Source of the DNA: Lewinella sp. IMCC34191
Lineage (GTDB): Bacteria; Bacteroidota; Bacteroidia; Chitinophagales; Saprospiraceae
Reading direction: 5' to 3'
Assembly: GCF_003390935.1 (NCBI RefSeq)
Contig: NZ_QNQZ01000004.1
Span: forward strand, 248,001 to 312,000
DNA length: 64,000 nucleotides
The notes under the pieces are model-generated. The model ran no database searches. It was not told the DNA's origin and saw only the letters and a program-made list of their open reading frames with translations. Within the stretch, counting starts at the first letter, position 1. Each line of letters opens with the position of its first letter. Made by a program: the position numbers and the translations under genes. Shown in pieces: positions 17,539 through 28,999 of this stretch.

Positions 17539-19569
17539 ATGGCACATCCCCCCGCTCCTACTTCCGAGGCTTCCGCTAGCACATCCGACCACGCCGGACA
17601 CGATCACGGTCACGCCGCCGGTCTGCTCGGGGAACGCACCGAGCTCTACTTCGCCATCGCCAGTGGCGTTTTCTGGCTTGCCGGATTGCTCCTGGGCATC
17701 TTTGCGGACCTACCGGAGTCTATTGGTATCGGCATCTTCGTAGCCGCCATTTTTTTCGGAGGATACTATGCGACCATCGAAGCTTACGAGGGGGTGTCGT
17801 CCGGTCGTTTCGAGATTGACTTTCTGATGATCGTCGCCGCGGCCGGTGCCGCCGCCCTCGGGAAATGGGAGGAAGCCGGCCTGCTGCTGTTTTTGTTCAG
17901 CCTCGGTCACGCCCTGGAACACTATGCCATGGCGCGCGCACGAAAATCTATTTCCGCCCTCGCCGAATTGGCTCCCGCTACGGCCCTGCTCAAGACCCCG
18001 GACGGTGGCACCAGCGAAGTCGACGTGGAAGAACTGGCGATCGGCGACGTCGTGGTTGTCAAGCCCAATTCTAAAATTCCGGCCGACGGCGTGGTGATCA
18101 GCGGGAATAGCGCCGTCGACCAGGCGGCGATCACCGGAGAAAGCGTACCGGTCGATAAGATCGCCGTAAAGAACCCCGATAGTACCTACGTCTTAGCGGA
18201 TCTACCCGCCGAGCACCGCACCTTCGCCGGAACGATCAACGGTAGCTCGGTGCTGGAAGTCCGCGTATTAAAACCTGCCCGTGATAGCACTCTGGCCAAA
18301 CTGGTCACCCTGGTGCAGGAAGCCGAAACGCAGAAATCACCGACCCAGCACCTCACCGATAAATTTGAGCGATACTACGTACCCTCCGTCTTAATCGTAG
18401 TAGGCCTACTGTTGCTGGCCTTCCTGGTTATCGACGAAACCTTCGGACAAAGTTTTTACCGTGCCATGGCCGTACTGGTGGCAGCCTCCCCCTGCGCGCT
18501 TGCTATATCAACGCCCAGTGCGGTACTTGCCGGAATAGCCCGGGCGGCGCAGAAGGGGGTGCTGGTAAAGGGGGGGCGCCCCTTGGAGGATCTAGGTAGT
18601 CTGACGGCAATCGCCTTCGATAAGACGGGGACGCTGACCGAAGGCAAACCTAAACTGACAACGGTGCTGCCCGCGGAGGGAGTGACCCGTCAGGAACTGC
18701 TGGCAACGGCCGTATCCGTAGAGGAACTGAGCGATCACCCGCTGGCCGCGGCCATTGTGGCGGGAGGCCGCGAGGAACTCGGCAAGGTGCCCGCCAGCCG
18801 GGCTTCCGGGCTGGAGGCCCTCACGGCCCGGGGTATCCGAGCGGAATACGAGGGCGCTACGGTACATATCGGCAACCGGCGGCTTCTGGAGGAAATCACC
18901 GGCGCGGATATACCCGCCGAAATCAACCGCCAGATGACCGAACTGGAAACGGGCGGGCACACGGCTATGATGGTCCACCGCGGTGACCGCTACCTCGGCA
19001 TTATCTCCGTAATGGACGTGGCCCGTGAATCCGCTAAACCTACCCTCGCCGCTCTACGAAAATTGGGGATCAAGCGGATGGTCATGCTCACCGGTGACAA
19101 CCAACGCGTAGCCAACGCCGTAGCCAAGGAGATCGGCATCACGGACCCGATGGGCAGTTTACTCCCTGAGGATAAAGTGGCGGCTATCCAGAGACTGAAG
19201 GACGAAGAGGGACGCGTAGCCATGATTGGCGACGGAGTTAATGACGCCCCGGCCATGGCCAGCAGCACGGTGAGTGTAGCGATGGGGGCCGCCGGTTCGG
19301 ATGTAGCCCTGGAGACGGCGGATATTGCCTTGATGGCCGACCGGCTGGACAATCTCCCATTTGCCATCGGCCTAAGCCGCGCGGCACGCCGGATTATTCA
19401 ACAGAACTTGTGGATCAGCTTAGGGGTCGTAGCCATCTTAGTCCCCCTAACAATGCTGGGCATTGCATCCCTCGGGCCGGCCGTGATCGCGCACGAAGGT
19501 TCCACCATGGTCGTAGTGGTGAATGCCCTACGACTCCTGGGATACCGCGCCAAGCCTGCGCTTTCGTAA
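17539..19569 (+). CDS. Heavy-metal P1B-type ATPase (Zn/Cd/Pb-type exporter)
   Basis: A 676-aa P-type ATPase that drives metal ions out of the cytosol. It has the TGES actuator loop (about 199), the SPC metal motif in M6 (S317-P-C319), the phosphorylation site DKTGT (D361), the HP motif of the P1B family (near 400) and GDGVNDAPA (about 563). The N-terminus has no CxxC HMA domain but a short His-rich stretch (DHAGHDHGHAAG). M8 carries HEGST, where ZntA has a metal-ligating Asp, so the exact metal is uncertain (Zn/Cd/Co are likely). No regulator is adjacent. Shadow frames on both strands were ignored. Confidence 0.9.
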   Translation: MAHPPAPTSEASASTSDHAGHDHGHAAGLLGERTELYFAIASGVFWLAGLLLGIFADLPESIGIGIFVAAIFFGGYYATIEAYEGVSSGRFEIDFLMIVAAAGAAALGKWEEAGLLLFLFSLGHALEHYAMARARKSISALAELAPATALLKTPDGGTSEVDVEELAIGDVVVVKPNSKIPADGVVISGNSAVDQAAITGESVPVDKIAVKNPDSTYVLADLPAEHRTFAGTINGSSVLEVRVLKPARDSTLAKLVTLVQEAETQKSPTQHLTDKFERYYVPSVLIVVGLLLLAFLVIDETFGQSFYRAMAVLVAASPCALAISTPSAVLAGIARAAQKGVLVKGGRPLEDLGSLTAIAFDKTGTLTEGKPKLTTVLPAEGVTRQELLATAVSVEELSDHPLAAAIVAGGREELGKVPASRASGLEALTARGIRAEYEGATVHIGNRRLLEEITGADIPAEINRQMTELETGGHTAMMVHRGDRYLGIISVMDVARESAKPTLAALRKLGIKRMVMLTGDNQRVANAVAKEIGITDPMGSLLPEDKVAAIQRLKDEEGRVAMIGDGVNDAPAMASSTVSVAMGAAGSDVALETADIALMADRLDNLPFAIGLSRAARRIIQQNLWISLGVVAILVPLTMLGIASLGPAVIAHEGSTMVVVVNALRLLGYRAKPALS

Positions 19570-19946
19570 AGCAGGGAATTCAATTTGTCGATGTGAATAG
19601 GTCAATGGAGACAAATAGCTAATTCCATACCGGATGTGAGGTTTGGCCATATTGTAGTGTATGGCACTGCACACCCAGTATGGAACTTAAAAACAGTGTC
19701 TCATCATAAAAAGCTATTCTTAATTCCCGTAGGGCTTGTTTGGATTTTGGCCTTCCGGCCGACCACGCAGTAGCAGCAAAGCTAAAATCAGTCATTTAGC
19801 GCCTGATTAAGGCACCAATAGTGGATCGTAGGAAAGTTAGGAAGTCACTTTTGGTAACTTGGAAGCGGGGAGGGGGGGCCTGCTTTCCGTATAACCAGTT
19901 GGAAAAGGGCAAGTCGTAGGCCGGTTGTTGAAGTCCAAACAAGCTC
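19570..19946. other. Gene-free spacer, 377 bp
   Basis: More AT-rich than its surroundings. It contains TTCCATAC at 19622 and GTATGGAA at 19678, an 8-bp inverted repeat with a long loop just after the P1B ATPase, and a GGCCTTCCGGCC inverted repeat near 19750. No reading frame, tRNA or recognisable insertion-sequence gene was found. Confidence 0.5.
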
Positions 19947-20525
19947 TTAATTGTTGATTGGAATTATACCAATGCCGGTCACCATTGGCTTCACTGAGAT
20001 GTCGATAGGCTCGTCAATCGTCACTCCGTTTTTGAGGTCGATTATGAGGGTATACCGTATTCTCGCCTTCTTTAAATAGCTCACGACGTCAGTCTCCTCA
20101 TCGTTCGGTAGGATAGCATAGGTCGGATTTACTTCCACCAGGTCGCCCTTTACCAAATCAACTAAGGGCAGTCCTTGAGCATTAAACCGTAAACGGATCC
20201 TGCGGATCTGATCCACAGTCACGGAAGGATTTGGCGTCAGGATTTTAAAATCCACGCTCGTTACGAACGCCTCGTCCAACGCATCTACCGGAAGACCCTT
20301 ATCGATTAAGTCCTGGGAAATATTTGCGTCGACAGTCTCTTGGAAGGTAAAGGAGGTCTGAGGCTCTTCGGAAGCAGGTATAGTGTATAATATCTGCTGA
20401 TTATCAATATCGATTTCGATCTTGGTCTTTTCGGCCAAATCGTCCAATTCCTCCAATAGAGTACAGGCTTGAAAAAAGATTGATGAGAGTAGCAGCGAAC
20501 CGACGGAAAATAAGCGTGTTTTCAT
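19947..20525 (-). CDS. Lipoprotein of unknown function (paralogue of the next one)
   Basis: A 192-aa product starting MKTRLFSVGSLLLSSIFFQA, with lipobox FFQAC, so probably a lipid-anchored envelope protein. The mature part is beta-rich with no recognised domain. The segment DLIDKGLPVDALDEAFVTSV is similar to KLKDRGLPVSMLTSIKFEQV in the lipoprotein encoded at 20991-21524, and both end with a short hydrophobic strand, so the two are diverged paralogues. A TAAGTTTG element about 80 bp upstream (20603-20610) could be its promoter. Function unknown; it probably belongs to a lineage-specific family. Confidence 0.75.
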   Translation of the reverse strand: MKTRLFSVGSLLLSSIFFQACTLLEELDDLAEKTKIEIDIDNQQILYTIPASEEPQTSFTFQETVDANISQDLIDKGLPVDALDEAFVTSVDFKILTPNPSVTVDQIRRIRLRFNAQGLPLVDLVKGDLVEVNPTYAILPNDEETDVVSYLKKARIRYTLIIDLKNGVTIDEPIDISVKPMVTGIGIIPINN

Positions 20526-20990
20526 AGTGCGTGAAACTAAGGGGTGATTTTTGGGATGCGACGCTGTTCACACAGGTCGAGAATACCCGTGTCGTTGCAA
20601 CACAAACTTAATTCACGCTTTCATCCCGGTTCTATATCCCCGGTATATTCTGCAATAAATCATCAATACTGGTGATTATTGCACACACGATTCCCCGACC
20701 AATGCTCGTATTTTCATATCGCGCTGTCTGCCAGGCAGATAGCCAGACGGTAGCTTTTTTTGAGAGCCACTTTGTCCTGTAAATTCACCGCATCTAGGGA
20801 TATGCCGTATCCTTTTATTGGCGTATTAAGGCCTGCTACAAATGGTTATTGTTTCCACACCTGGGTAGGTCCCTGGAATTCCCCCTCATCCACTTATCAT
20901 TTGCTTGCATTCGGTAAAGGGCAAGTGCTCGCAGCTTCGGTTACGCACAAAATGCGATAGAAGATGATCCGCCAAACGGATGTCCACCGG
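20526..20990. other. Gene-poor spacer, 465 bp, with promoter candidate and inverted repeat
   Basis: Contains TAAGTTTG (minus, 20603-20610), matching TAnnTTTG ahead of the 19947-20525 lipoprotein. It also contains an imperfect inverted repeat TGCAATAAATCATCA / TGGTGATTATTGCA at 20651-20683 and CTGTCTGCCAGGCAGATAG near 20724. A 66-codon plus-strand frame (20760-20960) has no recognisable features and was not called. Confidence 0.4.
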
Positions 20991-21524
20991 TTAGTTGAAA
21001 AGGCTGGTACCAACGGTAAATACTGGTTCAATCTCGAGATTGACCGATTTCGACGGCTGGTCGGTCACGGTCAGTGTAAGTCGGTATTCGATGGTGGGAC
21101 TTTCCAGATAATCAAGCAGTTCGACGTCCTCCAGCGTCAACAGGGCGGAGCTGCCCTCCCACCCCGCAAAGCTGCCGTTCGCTACCGTAACGGGTGCGCT
21201 GTCTCCGGCCACGAGGTCCAATCGGAGTTCCTCAATTGAACCGATGTCGAAATCCGTGTCGGCATCTGCAATTCGCAGGGACACCTGTTCGAATTTGATG
21301 GAGGTCAGCATACTCACCGGCAGTCCCCGATCTTTCAGTTTGCCTTCGATGTCCGGGCTATCTACGGACTGGACGATCAACAAGGTGTTGGACTCGTACT
21401 GCTCGTGGAGGACTAGGTCTACGGGTGCCCCGCTGACCGAGAAAGATTGCTCGTCCAGTACGCTGCAGGAGGACAGGAAAAGAGCGAAAATGAGGAAAGA
21501 GAGCAATTGGGGGAATAAAGACAT
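20991..21524 (-). CDS. Lipoprotein of unknown function (paralogue of the previous one)
   Basis: Start chosen at MSLFPQLLSFLIFALFLSSC (21522-21524), which gives a proper lipoprotein signal with lipobox LSSC; the frame extends 17 codons upstream without signal-like sequence. The 177-aa product shares the LxDRGLPV segment and overall strand pattern with the lipoprotein at 19947-20525. No known domain was recognised. It is divergently oriented to the DUF6428-ArsR pair, and its start is about 104 bp from the ArsR palindrome, so regulation by ArsR is possible but unproven. Confidence 0.72.
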   Translation of the reverse strand: MSLFPQLLSFLIFALFLSSCSVLDEQSFSVSGAPVDLVLHEQYESNTLLIVQSVDSPDIEGKLKDRGLPVSMLTSIKFEQVSLRIADADTDFDIGSIEELRLDLVAGDSAPVTVANGSFAGWEGSSALLTLEDVELLDYLESPTIEYRLTLTVTDQPSKSVNLEIEPVFTVGTSLFN

Positions 21525-21627
21525 CGAGAAGAATTGTTCTCTCCAAAACGAGGAGGCGGGAAAGCCCGGTCGCAAGCTGCTTGTTTTAACAGAAAACTTT
21601 CAGACAGGAACAGTCTTTCATAGACCT

Positions 21628-21647
21628 ATATAGCAATATTGCTATAT
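21628..21647. promoter_or_regulatory. Perfect 20-bp palindrome, probable ArsR operator
   Basis: ATATAGCAATATTGCTATAT is self-complementary over all 20 bases. It lies 21 bp before the DUF6428 start, in the divergent spacer with the lipoprotein gene. Bacteroidota ArsR operators typically contain GCAATATTGC. Position and sequence fit repression of the DUF6428-arsR operon. Operator assignment is inference from family and position. Confidence 0.75.
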
Positions 21648-21668
21648 TGCGTCAAAATCAGTTTGCCC

Positions 21669-22142
21669 ATGCGTTTATCAAGCCTTAAAACTTACCTCTC
21701 CGGCATCGATCGATTCACGATCTCTCTCCCCGACGGAAGTCACGTGCCGGGCCATTTTCACGTTACTGAAGTCGGCGAGGTCACCAAGCACTTCATTGAC
21801 TGCGGCGGTACGGTCCGCCGGGAGCGGGTAGCTAGTCTGCAGCTCTGGAGCGCCAATGACTACGACCACCGCCTCGCCCCCGACAAACTGATCAAGATCG
21901 TCGAGATCGCCAAGCGGGATCTCGGTCTGGGCGACTTGGACATTGAAGTCGAGTATCAGGGCGAACAGACTATCCAGAAATTCGGCCTGGAAGCCACTGA
22001 CGACGGACTCGTACTCACCACCAAACTCACCGACTGCCTGGCCAAAGACAACTGTGGCGTACCGGATAAGCCGAAAGTCTCCCTTAGCGCTTTCACGGCC
22101 AAGTCCGCCAGTTCCTGCGCCCCGGGAAGCGGTTGCTGCTAG
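21669..22142 (+). CDS. DUF6428 family protein (arsenic-operon associated)
   Basis: A 157-aa cytosolic protein. The start is set at MRLSSLKTYLSGIDRFTISL; ten extra upstream codons would run into the operator. The block GSHVPGHFHVTEVGEVTKHF followed by IDCGG is typical of DUF6428, a Bacteroidota family found next to ArsR in arsenic loci. It ends with a Cys-rich tail, SSCAPGSGCC, that could bind As(III) or another thiophilic metal. It is directly followed (3 bp) by arsR. Usual partners ArsC and ACR3 are missing here. Biochemical role is not established. Confidence 0.8.
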   Translation: MRLSSLKTYLSGIDRFTISLPDGSHVPGHFHVTEVGEVTKHFIDCGGTVRRERVASLQLWSANDYDHRLAPDKLIKIVEIAKRDLGLGDLDIEVEYQGEQTIQKFGLEATDDGLVLTTKLTDCLAKDNCGVPDKPKVSLSAFTAKSASSCAPGSGCC

Positions 22143-22145
22143 ACT

Positions 22146-22469
22146 ATGGGTGTCACCAAAACCGAAGCCTACACGGCCGAGCAGCTGCAGCTGGCTACCC
22201 TCTCCAAGGCGCTTGGCCATCCCGCCCGCATCGCCATACTCCAGCATTTGCTTCAACTGGATTGCTGTATCTGCCAGGATTTGACCGAGGTCATTGATCT
22301 TAGTCAGCCCACCCTCTCCCGCCACCTGAAGGTGCTGCGGGAGGCCGGCCTGATCTCGGGGAGTGCCGATGGGAATAGCATGAGTTACTGCATTTCGCCC
22401 GCTCGCTGGCGGGAGGTGCAGAATTTGATTCATAGCTTTTTTGCGCGGTTTGAGGGGGATTGCTGTTGA
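22146..22469 (+). CDS. ArsR/SmtB-family metal-responsive repressor
   Basis: A 107-aa winged-helix repressor. HTH region at about residues 47-66 (EVIDLSQPTLSRHLKVLREA). The metal site precedes it: LDCCICQDL carries Cys40, Cys41 and Cys43, matching the CxC alpha3N-type As/Sb/Cd sensing motif of ArsR. Two more Cys close the protein (FEGDCC). It is co-transcribed with DUF6428 (3-bp gap) behind a perfect palindrome, so autorepression with release by arsenite or a similar ion is likely. No arsenite efflux gene is adjacent; the neighbouring islands handle Cu/Ag and Zn. Confidence 0.9.
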   Translation: MGVTKTEAYTAEQLQLATLSKALGHPARIAILQHLLQLDCCICQDLTEVIDLSQPTLSRHLKVLREAGLISGSADGNSMSYCISPARWREVQNLIHSFFARFEGDCC

Positions 22470-22500
22470 GATTGGCGGGTGGTTCGCTAGGTCCTTCACT

Positions 22501-23281
22501 CGCGAGGCCCTCCACTCGCTCGCGCTCGTTACAGACCTCGCTGGGGGTAGACGTCCCTTCCAGGGCCGGTCGGGAGGGGGGCATTGGCAGGCAACCCGAG
22601 GGGTAATTGTGCCCGCCTATCACGGCCGTAGGACCTGCAAGTGTCCGTAGGACCTTGGAGTGTCCGGAGAAATGGGGAAAATTTATACCCGGCTGTGGTT
22701 CGCGAGGCCCTCCACTCGCTCGCGCTCGTTGCAGACCTCGCTGGGGGTAGACGTCCCTTCCAGGGCCGGTCGGGGGGGAACATTGGCAGGCAACCCGAGG
22801 GGTAATTGTGCCCGCCTGGCACGGCCGTAGGACCTGCAAGTGTCCGCAGGACCTTGGAGTGTCCGGAGAAAGAGGGAAGATTTATACCCGGCCATGGTTC
22901 GCGAGGCCCTCCACTCGCTCGCGCTCGTTGCAGACCTCGCTGGGGGTAGACGTCCCTTCCAGGGCCGGTCGGGGGGGGGGGACATTGGCAGGCAACCCGA
23001 GGGGTAATTGTGCCCGCCTGTCACGGCCATAGGACCTGCAAGTGTCCGCAGGACCTTGGAGTGTCCGGAGAAATGGGGAAGATTTATACCCGGCTGTGGT
23101 TCGCGAGGCCCTCCACTCGCTGGCGCTCGTTGCAGACCTCGCTGGGGGTAGACGTCCCTTCCAGGGCCGATCGGGGGGGGGGCATTAGCAGGCAACCCGA
23201 CGCTTAATTATGCCTGCCGATCACGGCTACAGGACCTGCAAGTGTCCGTAGGACCTTGGAGTGTCCGGAGAAAGAGAGAGC
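22501..23281. repeat. Four tandem copies of a ~200-bp repeat
   Basis: Copies begin with CGCGAGGCCCTCCACTCGCT at 22501, 22701, 22900 and 23102. Periods are 200, 199 and 202 bp, with a few differences per copy. Each unit ends in two related 19-mers, AGGACCTGCAAGTGTCCGY and AGGACCTTGGAGTGTCCGG. Long minus-strand open frames across the array arise from GC-rich repetition, switch frame from copy to copy and resemble no protein. The array fills the space between arsR and the copper island. Possible roles (ncRNA, recombination hot spot) are untested. Confidence 0.9.
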
Positions 23282-23322
23282 TTCAATTCTCCCCCACCCC
23301 TAAACCCAACCCACAAGTAAAT

Positions 23323-23335
23323 CGTATTTAATACG
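23323..23335. promoter_or_regulatory. Candidate operator before the copper island
   Basis: CGTATTTAATACG, two 6-bp arms around one base, lies 14 bp before the GTG start of the first gene of the copper cluster. It could bind a regulator such as the AraC-type protein encoded downstream; this is inference. Confidence 0.35.
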
Positions 23336-23348
23336 TTAGCTTCTTACC

Positions 23349-23798
23349 GTGATCCGCATCCTTCCCCTCTTCCTGGCCCTTACCATGCTCGTCGGCTCCG
23401 TCGGCGTGACGGTGAACCGCCATTTCTGCATGGGGGAGCTGAAGACACTTACGCTCTTCGGCAAGTCCGAAGCCTGTGAGATGGAGGCGGTGCTAAGCAA
23501 GCCGGCCTGCCCGATGCACGCCAAGTCGCAATCCATCTTCGCCGGAGAGGGCCAGGGAGAGGTCAAAAAAGGCTGCTGCGACGATGAATCCGAGTTCGTC
23601 AGCTGGGACGACGATCGCCAACTCAGCGAAATCGCTCCCCTGCCCCCGCTGGCCTGGATGATGCCCGTGCCACCTGCTTCCCTGTTTCCCGAACGGGCAC
23701 TTTACCTGCGCTCCGCCGCCCTACCCCTCTACCAAAATTACCGACCGCCCCCGCTCGTGATCGACGTGCCGAGCCGCTGGCAGGTCTTCCGTTTGTAG
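23349..23798 (+). CDS. HYC_CC_PP family protein
   Basis: 149 aa with a GTG start, signal peptide MIRILPLFLALTMLVGSVGV and the three family hallmarks in order: HFC (in NRHFCMGELK), a Cys-Cys pair (KKGCCDDESEFV) and Tyr...Pro-Pro (YQNYRPPPL). These proteins accompany metal-efflux loci in Bacteroidota and are presumed periplasmic metal binders; the function is not proven. It is the first gene of the Cu island, 72 bp before cusA. The segment ALYLRSAALP is encoded by one copy of the dispersed GC-rich 20-mer (23701-23720). Confidence 0.8.
   Translation: MIRILPLFLALTMLVGSVGVTVNRHFCMGELKTLTLFGKSEACEMEAVLSKPACPMHAKSQSIFAGEGQGEVKKGCCDDESEFVSWDDDRQLSEIAPLPPLAWMMPVPPASLFPERALYLRSAALPLYQNYRPPPLVIDVPSRWQVFRL
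23701..23720 (+). repeat. Dispersed GC-rich 20-mer, copy 2 (within HYC_CC_PP gene)
   Basis: TTTACCTGCGCTCCGCCGCC, read in frame as part of LYLRSAA near the C-terminus of the HYC_CC_PP protein. Seven other copies lie in this window. Confidence 0.7.
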
Positions 23799-23870
23799 TC
23801 CAGGTCCTTCCCCCCGAATGCCTTTCACCGTCCGCGTGAAGGGCTTATCTCGTTGTGCTAAGGCCTAATT

Positions 23871-27506
<3,636 letters not shown>

Positions 27507-27514
27507 AAAGAGAA

Positions 27515-27777
27515 GCGCGAAGGATAACCGCAGAGGCGCAGAGTTGACGCAGAGCTTTCGCAAAGGTTTAGCTAGCGGCCTCCGGGTCGGAGCGTACAAA
27601 GCGGTTTCCGACCGCGATGTTAGACTGCGGCCTCCGGCCGCGGAAGTAAGAAGCGGTCTCCGACCGCGAGAGTGCGATGCGGTCTCCGACCGCGCCGGCA
27701 AAATGCGGTCTCCGACCGCGGTGAAGAACTCCCCCCCTCTGTGGAACCTCCGTGAAACCCTCCGTGCCCCCTCCGTG
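27515..27777. repeat. Mosaic of short repeats including six palindromes at 26-bp pitch
   Basis: GCGGTCTCCGACCGC-type 15-bp palindromes start at 27575, 27601, 27627, 27653, 27679 and 27705, exactly 26 bp apart, each separated by a different 11-bp spacer. The left flank is AACCGCAGAGGCGCAGAG-like sequence; the right flank is CCTCCGTGAAACCCTCCGTG-like sequence. Both flank types are known as common intergenic repeats in environmental genomes. The array lies between cusA and the tolC signal peptide and is probably 5' leader of tolC rather than coding. Confidence 0.85.
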
Positions 27778-28989
27778 GTGAACCTATCCCGCATAGCACT
27801 TCTGCTAATCCTCTCCCTACCCCTAAACTCCCAATCCCTAGACTCCCTACGCCACCTACTCCGCGAAAACAACCCCCAACTACAGGCCCTCAACTACGAA
27901 TACCGCGCGGCCAGCACCCTCGGCCGCCAGGAATCGCAGCTGATGGACCTGGAGGTAGGCGGCGGGATTTCGCCCATGCCGGTGGAGACCCGCCTCGGGC
28001 CCCAGATCGCCCGGATCGGCGTTACCCAGATGCTGCCCTGGCCCGGCACCCTGGCAGCGATGGCGGACCTGGCCGACGCCCGTGCACAGCCCCTGCTGGA
28101 AGAAGCAGCGGCCCGGCAGCTCGACCTGACCTACGAACTGGAAGTAGCTTACTACCGCATCGTGGAGGCCGAGGCCCGCATCGCTACGCTCCAGACCAGC
28201 CTGACGCTGTTTGCCAGTTTGCGGGAGATCGCCCTAAGCCGGGTGGAAAACTCGCGGGGGAGCAGCGTGGACGTCTACCGCAGTGAAATGGAAACGAACG
28301 CCGCCGCCCGGGAGATCCGCTCCCTCGAAGCCGAGCAGGCACTGGCCTGGACGCGCATCGAGGAACTCGTGAACCAGGAACTGCCCCGGGTGCTGGTCGT
28401 ACCGGAAGCGCGCCCCTTCCCCACCCTCCCCGGTGCCGACCTCTACGACAACCACCCGCTGGTCCGGATCTATGCCCTACAGGAAGAGATTTCCCGCCGC
28501 GCGCTGGCAGTCAACGATCTGGACGCCCGTCCGGACTTTGGCGTCGGCCTGGAGTACGCCGTCATGGGTAAACGCACCGACGCCGACCCGGAGGGCAACG
28601 GACAGGACATGATCATGCCGAACGTGATGGTGCGCTTTCCCCTCAGCAAGGGCAAGTACGCCGCGAAACGCGAGGAGGAAGAACTCCGGGTGCGGGTGAT
28701 CGGGGCGCAGCGCACGGTCGTCGTCAACGAACTGCGCTCCGCCCTCGAAGCCGCCCGCATTGCCGCCGCCGACGCGGCCGACCGCCTGGCCTTCCTCGAC
28801 GAACAGATCGAGCTGACCGAGGCGGCCCTGTCCATCGCCCGCACGGAGTACGCAAATTCCCGCCGCCCCTTCGACGAGCTGCTGCGGCTGCAGAACGACC
28901 TGGTCGACTACCAACTCCAGGCCATCGCCACCCGAACCACCCGCTTCAACCAGATCGCCACGGCGGATCGCTACCTGCCCCGGCAGTAA
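27778..28989 (+). CDS. TolC-family outer-membrane efflux channel of the Cus system
   Basis: The 403-aa product is counted from the GTG at 27778, which gives the signal peptide VNLSRIALLLILSLPLNSQS. The open frame reaches back to 27496 only through the repeat mosaic and is not believable as protein. The rest is a TolC-type coiled-coil channel with two repeats: LRHLLRENNPQLQALNYEYR opens the first and SKGKYAAKREEEELRVRVIG belongs to the second. It would dock onto CusA/CusB to export Cu(I)/Ag(I) across the outer membrane. cusB follows 10 bp later. Confidence 0.85.
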   Translation: MNLSRIALLLILSLPLNSQSLDSLRHLLRENNPQLQALNYEYRAASTLGRQESQLMDLEVGGGISPMPVETRLGPQIARIGVTQMLPWPGTLAAMADLADARAQPLLEEAAARQLDLTYELEVAYYRIVEAEARIATLQTSLTLFASLREIALSRVENSRGSSVDVYRSEMETNAAAREIRSLEAEQALAWTRIEELVNQELPRVLVVPEARPFPTLPGADLYDNHPLVRIYALQEEISRRALAVNDLDARPDFGVGLEYAVMGKRTDADPEGNGQDMIMPNVMVRFPLSKGKYAAKREEEELRVRVIGAQRTVVVNELRSALEAARIAAADAADRLAFLDEQIELTEAALSIARTEYANSRRPFDELLRLQNDLVDYQLQAIATRTTRFNQIATADRYLPRQ

Positions 28990-28999
28990 ATCCAACACC

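Noticed and set aside
16902-19569. A Pycsar-like defence operon
   Set aside because: The HD gene lacks the membrane domain, no cyclase is present and the following gene is a metal ATPase.
20760-20960. 66-codon ORF in the lipoprotein spacer
   Set aside because: No signal, motif or start context; sequence composition resembles non-coding DNA.
22300-23195. Minus-strand ORFs of 170-180 aa over the 200-bp repeats
   Set aside because: They change frame from copy to copy, overlap arsR, and repeat the same artificial sequence; no signal, domain or start context.
27575-27719. CRISPR array at the 26-bp-pitch palindromes
   Set aside because: 15-bp repeats and 11-bp spacers are far below CRISPR size, and no cas gene is in the window.
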